64,000 nucleotides of DNA from Streptomyces mexicanus. Its GTDB lineage: Bacteria; Actinomycetota; Actinomycetes; Streptomycetales; Streptomycetaceae. Numbering within the stretch: the first letter of the stretch is position 1; each line of letters starts with the position of its first letter. Shown here piece by piece: positions 60,201 to 64,000 of the stretch. The notes below the pieces were generated by a model, which ran no database searches, was not told the DNA's origin, and saw only the letters and a program-made list of their open reading frames with translations. The position numbers and the translations under genes are program-made. Where the stretch lies: NCBI RefSeq assembly GCF_902506575.1, contig NZ_LR732544.1, forward strand, positions 5,568,065 to 5,632,064, written 5' to 3'.

Positions 60201-60596
60201 GATCGCCGCCACCCAGGAGACGGGCAGCTGGGGCTCCTCGTCGATCAGGTCCGCGAGCGGATTGCCGTCGAGCAGCTCCATCGCCAGGTAGGGCAGACCG
60301 CTGCCGCCGGGCGTCCCGTCCACACCGCCGTCGATCAGCAGCGTGAGGTTGGGGTGCCCCTGGGAGAGCATGCGCATGATCCGCACTTCGCGGCGGAAAC
60401 GGTCGATCTCCTTGTTCGCCCCGGAGGCGTCGACGGCGACCCCGGTGCGGGCGCGCAGCACGGTCTTGACCGCCACCTCCTGGTGGGGGGAGTCCGGAGC
60501 GGCCTGCAGATCCCGGGCCCGGTGCACTTCCCCCATGTTGCCGCGGCCCAGGACCCCCGTGATCCGGAACCGCCCGCCGACCGTGTCCTGGCCCAC
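54264..60596 (-). CDS. Ser/Thr kinase - DEAD/H helicase - DUF1998 - nuclease-like fusion
   Basis: A 2110-residue protein. Residues 1-290 are a Hanks-type kinase with all key motifs: glycine loop LGRGNMGEV, Lys44 in VAVKTV, HRDLKPAN at 150-157, DFG at 170-172 and MAPEQF. An SF2 helicase follows with TTGTGSGKS near 452-460, DELHTYRGRQG near 580, GTSATM and RSGRAGRSGQ. A DUF1998/MrfA-like zinc cluster CARGCYACLLTYAN lies near 1940. The last 80 residues (VDVFVDGAAARPDFVFRLDG, then LAVFVDLPG, then AGWDVLRFPADADW) resemble the PD-(D/E)xK/Vsr-like tail of DUF1998 helicases, although the usual acidic residue appears shifted. ATG 60596 follows GGGGAGGGGCC. It is the first gene of a four-gene minus-strand operon. 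Confidence 0.88.
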   Translation of the reverse strand: MGQDTVGGRFRITGVLGRGNMGEVHRARDLQAAPDSPHQEVAVKTVLRARTGVAVDASGANKEIDRFRREVRIMRMLSQGHPNLTLLIDGGVDGTPGGSGLPYLAMELLDGNPLADLIDEEPQLPVSWVAAIGSQVAAGLTAAHTAGVVHRDLKPANAMLTRDGTVKILDFGMGSVVDDPDQTRLTSTGVSVGTARYMAPEQFRAERVSASADLYALGCILYELLIGRPPFSARTPYELSQQHLHEKPPQLTLVRPDLPAELVRLVERLLEKDAENRPENAAMVREALVPLALAQDDTAGLLAPHWRAMDPVARLRALLPEPAPAAPAPAPRRQPRLPEAMDVFGIHADLISEYENFTKSATVIRDARIAGFVEDDLRAKSQWPDPWLSLNPFFADGGQVTDLVRDGVLHPKCAEIFQAGKKETSPRPDRRPLTFHLHQRQAIEAAQAGDSYVLTTGTGSGKSLSYIVPIVDRVLKEREAAGPDAGGRVRAIVVYPMNALANSQLGELEKYLRHGFGKGREPVTFARYTGQESDEDRRELRRNPPDILLTNYVMLELMLTRPDDRSSLIRMAEGLQFLVFDELHTYRGRQGADVAFLIRRVREACRASATLQCIGTSATMSTEGSWEDQQREVARVAGRLFGTTVRPQRVIGETLVRATEEAPETVPAERLRVPAAPRSYEALTKDPLARWVESRFGLEREEGTGRLRRRAPGTVEEAAAELTARTGVPEETVREAIRTTLEAGAQAKHPVTERPLFAFRLHQFLSKGDTVYTTLEDPLTRPLTRTYQLEQPGSDGKPLYPLAFCRECGQEYLTVWRTEDGGAFRYEPRRDTSASGGRAGEGYLYLGMPGQDYEWPADPQKAVDDRRLPESWLETDAQGVTVVKKSYRPRLPKRVVVDPYGNESGEGLVAAFVPAPFLFCVHCQVSYEQTRGRDFAKLATLDQEGRSSATSLISASIVKSLRAVPEESLGKEARKLLTFVDNRQDASLQAGHFNDFAQVTQLRGALYQAALQAGEEGLRHDDLAEAVTEVMGLTPRDYAAGSDLPPSMERRATKAFRDVVGYRLYRDLERGWRITMPNLEQTGLLRIDYEDLGWVAAHPERWQSAHAVLRDADPALREEVSRTLLDYMRRELAIDVQYFRDDFDTLQRASEERLTGPWVLSESDRPVVGTVYPYGSRPGMERSAKFLSARGKFGKYLQRNMPELRGLPLDDVQCVIEDLLKVLREADLVREVEATPEHSGPAYRRRAAQKRTGYRVSAAALIWRAGDGQRGAIDPLARTYSSGEGPRVNPFFRDLYRTAAAELAGLYAREHTAQVAPEDRLERERQFRNAELPLLYCSPTMELGVDISSLNAVLMRNVPPTPANYAQRSGRAGRSGQPALVTTYCATGNSHDQYYFRRSQDMVSGQVAPPRLDLANEDLVRSHLQGIWLAETGMRLGTAIPEVVDVAYDPDGSDRPDPRMPLPLRADILSRSLDEDARRRAAATARTVLAPLIAEFEKTTWWYDEWIEDRVEQAPAEFDAAFDRWRDLFRAAVIDQYEQNKRVVDHTLSPGEQSRARSRRREAETQTNLLLNRSVDSKSVMSDFNPYRYLASEGFLPGYSFPRLPLAAYIPRSGNRRNADGDYLQRPRFLAIREFGPGALIYHEGARYQVTRVQLPPDASGELATTEARRCDGCGYHHPVKPGTDTCTMCGEELRGKRTGLLHLHTVYTTPRERISSDEEERRRAGFRLETSYAFQDHGARKGRLTSHVTDADGTPVLDLDYGDSATVRITNLGRVRAKEGEPDGYWLDLGDGRWLNDRAAADAIEGTGMPVVDEDGNEKRRKKRVLPFVEDRRNILVVTLEEPLPEPEALSFLYALERGIEAAFELEDSELTAELLPPEDGPRRRMLFTEAAEGGAGVLRRIQHEKDALAEAARTALEICHFDPDTGEDEGGPKGGEKCARGCYACLLTYANQTHHRQLSRHAARPLLARLARARTEREDRGESRSEHFRRLAPATASRPAAPTPVEADLAALVAAGDLLGWLKAKGYRLPNEVDVFVDGAAARPDFVFRLDGAHLAVFVDLPGRTPDSTRDVEAGYRLEDAGWDVLRFPADADWDTIVEHNAAYFRLR

Positions 60597-60672
60597 TGGC
60601 CCCTCCCCGCTTCACCCGTCGCATACAAGGTGGGTACGTTCGGTAGGGAGCGTACACCCCTCCTGTTGACGA

Positions 60673-60706
60673 GCATCACATTCATGCGTTGACGGTGTCA
60701 ACGCAT
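60673..60706 (-). promoter_or_regulatory. Promoter with embedded palindrome before the kinase-helicase operon
   Basis: ATGCGTTGAC / GTCAACGCAT form perfect 10-bp arms around GGT (60684-60706). On the minus strand TTGACA (60701-60696) lies inside it, and TGATGC (60678-60673) sits 17 bp further on. This is a candidate repressible promoter with a leader of about 70 nt. Confidence 0.65.
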
Positions 60707-60805
60707 GTTCTGGTCGATCGCGCACCGCTGTGTGTGCGTCCGTCCCCCGATGCCCCGTGGGCGGCCGGCGCGTCGGCCGCGCGGCCCCTCCCCGATATGC
60801 CATAT

Positions 60806-60840
60806 CCGAGGGTGCCGCCGGAGCGCGGCGGCACCCTCGG
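60806..60840 (-). terminator. Terminator after murA
   Basis: 14-bp perfect arms CCGAGGGTGCCGCC / GGCGGCACCCTCGG with a 7-nt loop, directly downstream of the XRE-MurA stop on the minus strand. A smaller palindrome GATATG-C-CATATC abuts it. Confidence 0.75.
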
Positions 60841-60849
60841 GGAGGAGCG

Positions 60850-62379
60850 TCAGATGTCCCGGAAGATCTCGATCTGCGCCCCGATCGAGTTCAGCCGCTC
60901 GGCCAGGTCCTCGTACCCGCGGTTGATGACGTAGACGTTGCGCAGCACGGACGTGCCCTCCGCGGCCATCATCGCCAGCAGGACGACGACGGCGGGGCGC
61001 AGGGCGGGCGGGCACATCATCTCGGCGGCGCGCCAGCGGGTCGGGCCCTCGACCAGGACCCGGTGCGGGTCGAGCAACTGCAGGCGTCCGCCGAGGCGGT
61101 TGAGGTCGGTCAGGTAGATGGCACGGTTGTCGTAGACCCAGTCGTGGATGAGGGTCTTGCCCTGGGCGGTGGCCGCGATCGCCGCGAAGAACGGGACGTT
61201 GTCGATGTTCAGGCCGGGGAACGGCATGGGGTGGATCTTGTCGATGGGCGCCTCCAGCTTGGAGGGGCGCACGGTCAGGTCCGTCAGGCGGGTGCGGCCG
61301 TTGTCCGCGGAGTACTCGGGACTGCGGTCGTGGTCCAGGCCCATCTCCTCCAGCACCGCCAGCTCGATCTCCAGGAACTCGATCGGCACCCGGCGCACCG
61401 TCAGCTCCGACTCGGTGACGACGGCCGCGGCGAGCAGGCTCATCGCTTCCACCGGGTCCTCGGAGGGGGAGTAGTCCACGTCGACGTCGATGGTCGGCAC
61501 GCCGTGCACGGTGAGCGTGGTGGTGCCGATGCCCTCGACCCGCACGCCCAGCGCCTCCAGGAAGAAGCACAGGTCCTGGACCATGTAGTTGGAGGAGGCG
61601 TTGCGGATGACGGTCACGCCGTCGTGGCGGGCCGCCGCCAGCAGCGCGTTCTCGGTCACGGTGTCGCCGCGCTCGGTCAGCACGATGGGGCGCTCGGGGC
61701 GGACCGTGCGGTCCACCCGGGCGTGGTACTGGCCCTCGGTGGCCGCGATCTCCAGGCCGAACCGGCGCAGCGCGATCATGTGCGGCTCGATGGTGCGGGT
61801 GCCCAGGTCGCAGCCGCCCGCGTAGGGCAGCTTGAAGCGGTCCATGCGGTGCAGCAGCGGGCCGAAGAACATGATGATGGAGCGGGTGCGCACGGCGGCC
61901 TCGGCGTCGATGGCGTCCAGGTCCAGTTCGGCCGGCGGCACGATCTCCAGGTCGACGCCGTCGTTGATCCAGCGGGTGCGCACCCCGATGGAGCCGAGCA
62001 CCTCCAGGAGCCGGTACACCTCCTCGATCCGGGCCACCCGGCGCAGCACCGTGCGGCCCTTGTTCAGCAGCGAGGCGCACAGCAGGGCCACGCACGCGTT
62101 CTTGCTCGTCTTGACGTCGATGGAGCCGGACAGCCGGCGGCCGCCGACCACCCGCAGGTGCATCGGGCCCGCGTAGCCCAGGGACACGATCTCGCTGTCC
62201 AGGGCCTCACCGATCCGGGCGATCATCTCAAGGCTGATGTTCTGGTTGCCGCGCTCGATGCGATTGACGGCGCTCTGGCTGGTGCCGAGCGCCTCGGCGA
62301 GCTGAGCCTGCGTCCAGCCGCGGTGCTGGCGGGCGTCACGGATGAGCTTGCCGATGCGTACGAGGTAGTCGTCTGCCAT
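60850..62379 (-). CDS. murA2: XRE-HTH fused to UDP-N-acetylglucosamine 1-carboxyvinyltransferase (MurA-like)
   Basis: A 509-residue fusion. Residues of about 1-65 are an XRE helix-turn-helix (GWTQAQLAEALGTSQSAVNR). The rest is an EPSP/MurA-fold enoylpyruvyl transferase (SIDVKTSKNACVALLCASL ... IIMFFGPLLHR). It keeps the Cys in AGGCDLGTRTIEPH, at the position of MurA's catalytic Cys115, and the Arg/Lys-rich IEFLEIELAVLEEMG region. MurA makes enolpyruvyl-UDP-GlcNAc for peptidoglycan; this paralogue may be regulatory or specialised. A palindrome lies just upstream of the start. Confidence 0.92.
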   Translation of the reverse strand: MADDYLVRIGKLIRDARQHRGWTQAQLAEALGTSQSAVNRIERGNQNISLEMIARIGEALDSEIVSLGYAGPMHLRVVGGRRLSGSIDVKTSKNACVALLCASLLNKGRTVLRRVARIEEVYRLLEVLGSIGVRTRWINDGVDLEIVPPAELDLDAIDAEAAVRTRSIIMFFGPLLHRMDRFKLPYAGGCDLGTRTIEPHMIALRRFGLEIAATEGQYHARVDRTVRPERPIVLTERGDTVTENALLAAARHDGVTVIRNASSNYMVQDLCFFLEALGVRVEGIGTTTLTVHGVPTIDVDVDYSPSEDPVEAMSLLAAAVVTESELTVRRVPIEFLEIELAVLEEMGLDHDRSPEYSADNGRTRLTDLTVRPSKLEAPIDKIHPMPFPGLNIDNVPFFAAIAATAQGKTLIHDWVYDNRAIYLTDLNRLGGRLQLLDPHRVLVEGPTRWRAAEMMCPPALRPAVVVLLAMMAAEGTSVLRNVYVINRGYEDLAERLNSIGAQIEIFRDI

Positions 62380-62391
62380 GAGGTTGAGGTT

Positions 62392-62407
62392 ATCTCAGAT
62401 ATGAGAT
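62392..62407. promoter_or_regulatory. Palindrome upstream of XRE-MurA
   Basis: ATCTCA-GATA-TGAGAT, 12 bp before the XRE-MurA start codon, is placed to act as an operator for the protein's own HTH domain. Confidence 0.55.
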
Positions 62408-62509
62408 GGCGCTTGTTGAGGGGGTCCGTTCGGGTGATGGCGTGTCAGTCGACCGGCGGGGGGGCGTGTTTCGCCGAATTGCCGAGGGGGGGGGGAGCCT
62501 GCTGTCCGA

Positions 62510-62932
62510 TTACCCCTGTTTGGCGTATTGATGGGCGAAGTGGACGGACTCGTCGAAGGGGAGGGCGAACAGCGCCTGTCCCGTGTGGGCCGGTACGGCG
62601 GGACCGAGGGTGTAGCGCCGGCGCTCGGTGGCGCCGTCCTCGTCGCGCAGCTCCAGCAGGCCGGGTCGCGGGCAGTGCCACCGAAAGCGGGCGACGTCGT
62701 CGCCGGCGAGGTGCGCGACGGTCGCGCTGCCGCGCCCGTCGGCGTGGAACTCCAGTTCCGAGCACTCCATGACGCCGTACTCGAAGGGGGCGCTGCTCCA
62801 GTGGCCGACGAGGGCGGCGTCCCGCTCCCCGGGGCGGTCGTCCGGCATGGGCCGATCCTCGTCCGTCACGGGTCGATCATCGTCCGCCCTGGGTCGATCG
62901 TCGTCGGCCATGGGTCGATCGTCGTCCGTCAT
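62510..62932 (-). CDS. Small unknown protein with N-terminal heptapeptide repeats
   Basis: A 140-residue protein. The N terminus has four seven-residue units DDDRPMA, DDDRPRA, DDDRPVT and DEDRPMP. The remaining ~100 residues are a beta-rich domain (VGHWSSAPFEYGVMECSELE ... FRWHCPRPGLLELRDEDG), of the sort seen in small lipocalin-like Streptomyces proteins. ATG 62932 follows GAGGA; a downstream start after the repeats is possible, so the repeats may not be translated. No family name can be given with certainty. Confidence 0.65.
   Translation of the reverse strand: MTDDDRPMADDDRPRADDDRPVTDEDRPMPDDRPGERDAALVGHWSSAPFEYGVMECSELEFHADGRGSATVAHLAGDDVARFRWHCPRPGLLELRDEDGATERRRYTLGPAVPAHTGQALFALPFDESVHFAHQYAKQG
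62847..62930. repeat. Four tandem 21-bp repeats
   Basis: Units at 62847, 62868, 62889 and 62910 follow the pattern [AC][TC]GGG[CT]CGATC[ACG]TCGTC[CG]G[CT]C, with a fifth partial unit at 62931. They encode the heptapeptide repeat of the small protein on the minus strand. Confidence 0.9.
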
Positions 62933-63045
62933 GGGCTGATCCTCGCAGGCGGCGGCGTGAGGCGCGGTGGTGTGAGGCACGCCACCGCGGCCCGGCGGGC
63001 CCGGTGCGCTCCGGGCATGACCATCCGGCCCCCATGTACTAGAGT

Positions 63046-63063
63046 TATCTCGACATCGAGATA
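63046..63063. promoter_or_regulatory. Perfect 18-bp palindrome upstream of acnA (candidate TamR-type site)
   Basis: TATCTCGACATCGAGATA, with 8-bp arms. From memory, the MarR-family regulator TamR of S. coelicolor controls the aconitase gene through a similar inverted repeat, so this is a candidate site. The assignment to TamR is not proven here. Confidence 0.6.
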
Positions 63064-63105
63064 TCTGCCGAGAGCGCCGCAGTCGCCACCCCCGGTAAGG
63101 GTTGC

Positions 63106-63124
63106 CTAACTTAGGTTCACCTTA
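63106..63124. promoter_or_regulatory. Iron-box-like site (DmdR/IdeR) upstream of acnA
   Basis: CTAACTTAGGTTCACCTTA matches about 14 of 19 positions of the actinobacterial iron box as I recall it (TTAGGTTAGGCTCACCTAA). It lies 95 bp before the start of an Fe-S enzyme gene. Confidence 0.5.
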
Positions 63125-63219
63125 GCGGACCGGCCCAGATGCCGTGGCGGCACCCCGCGGCGGGAGCCGCATATGGTTTGCGGTGTGGTGGTACGCGCAC
63201 ATCAATGAAGGAGACTGTC

Positions 63220-64000
<781 letters not shown>

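Noticed and set aside
54264..60596. Suspicion that the kinase-helicase fusion is another assembly join
   Set aside because: No adapter or composition break is visible; codon use is even across the kinase-helicase boundary and the frame is continuous for 6.3 kb.

Overview
The window is high-GC actinobacterial DNA, almost certainly a Streptomyces chromosome. The evidence is G/C-saturated third codon positions, many GTG starts, ATGA/GTGA gene overlaps, leaderless-type starts, DUF397/DUF5753 gene pairs, a secreted GH62 arabinofuranosidase and the XRE-MurA fusion next to aconitase. From memory, the order of recognisable core genes (abfB, arginine deiminase, argF, murA2, acnA) matches the SCO59xx region of S. 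coelicolor.

Layout. 1-8.8 kb: a KimA-like permease, a TrmA-family RNA methyltransferase, a lipoprotein with three 46-residue repeats, an IS5-type transposase remnant, a LinA-like nucleotidyltransferase divergent from a BtrH-domain protein, and abfB with a well-formed promoter and palindromes. 9-16.4 kb: an MFS/GntR divergent pair, a convergent CDP-alcohol phosphotransferase/cytidylyltransferase pair, and the start of an exopolysaccharide operon (glycosyltransferase, Wzz-like protein). 16.4-16.5 kb: Illumina Nextera adapter read-through, i.e. an assembly artefact. 16.7-23.4 kb: the Hen1-Pnkp RNA-repair operon, arginine deiminase and ornithine carbamoyltransferase with ARG-box-like repeats. 23.5-31.1 kb: an anti-sigma-type ATPase, then an aromatic acyl-CoA catabolic cluster resembling the 2-aminobenzoyl-CoA/salicylyl-CoA route. 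It has an enoyl-CoA hydratase broken by a 10-G tract, a monooxygenase/reductase fusion, a PaaX repressor, an aryl-CoA ligase and a truncated acyl-CoA dehydrogenase. Two copies of one composite operator flank it. 31.1 kb: a second Nextera adapter.

31.2-60.6 kb is the unusual part, a defence-type island. On the plus strand a sigma-70 family factor sits 17 bp upstream of DrmA-like and DrmB-like DISARM proteins and a compact UvrD-like helicase. These are followed by an XRE-ImmA/PIN toxin-antitoxin-like pair and two proteins of unknown function, one membrane-associated and one coiled-coil. On the minus strand one operon encodes a 2110-residue Ser/Thr kinase-helicase-DUF1998-nuclease-like fusion, a DrmD-like SNF2 helicase, a 1392-residue Eco57I-type methyltransferase and a basic lysine-rich protein. 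A WhiJ-like cluster (ATPase, DUF397, XRE-DUF5753, DUF397) lies between the two operons.

60.8-64 kb returns to core genes: XRE-MurA, a small protein with heptad-encoded repeats, and the start of aconitase behind a perfect palindrome and an iron-box-like site.

The two adapters mean that sequence is missing or wrongly joined at 16.43-16.6 kb and 31.11-31.14 kb. Adjacency across those points should not be trusted. The defence island lies wholly to the right of the second adapter, but the first gene of its plus-strand operon may lack its 5' end.
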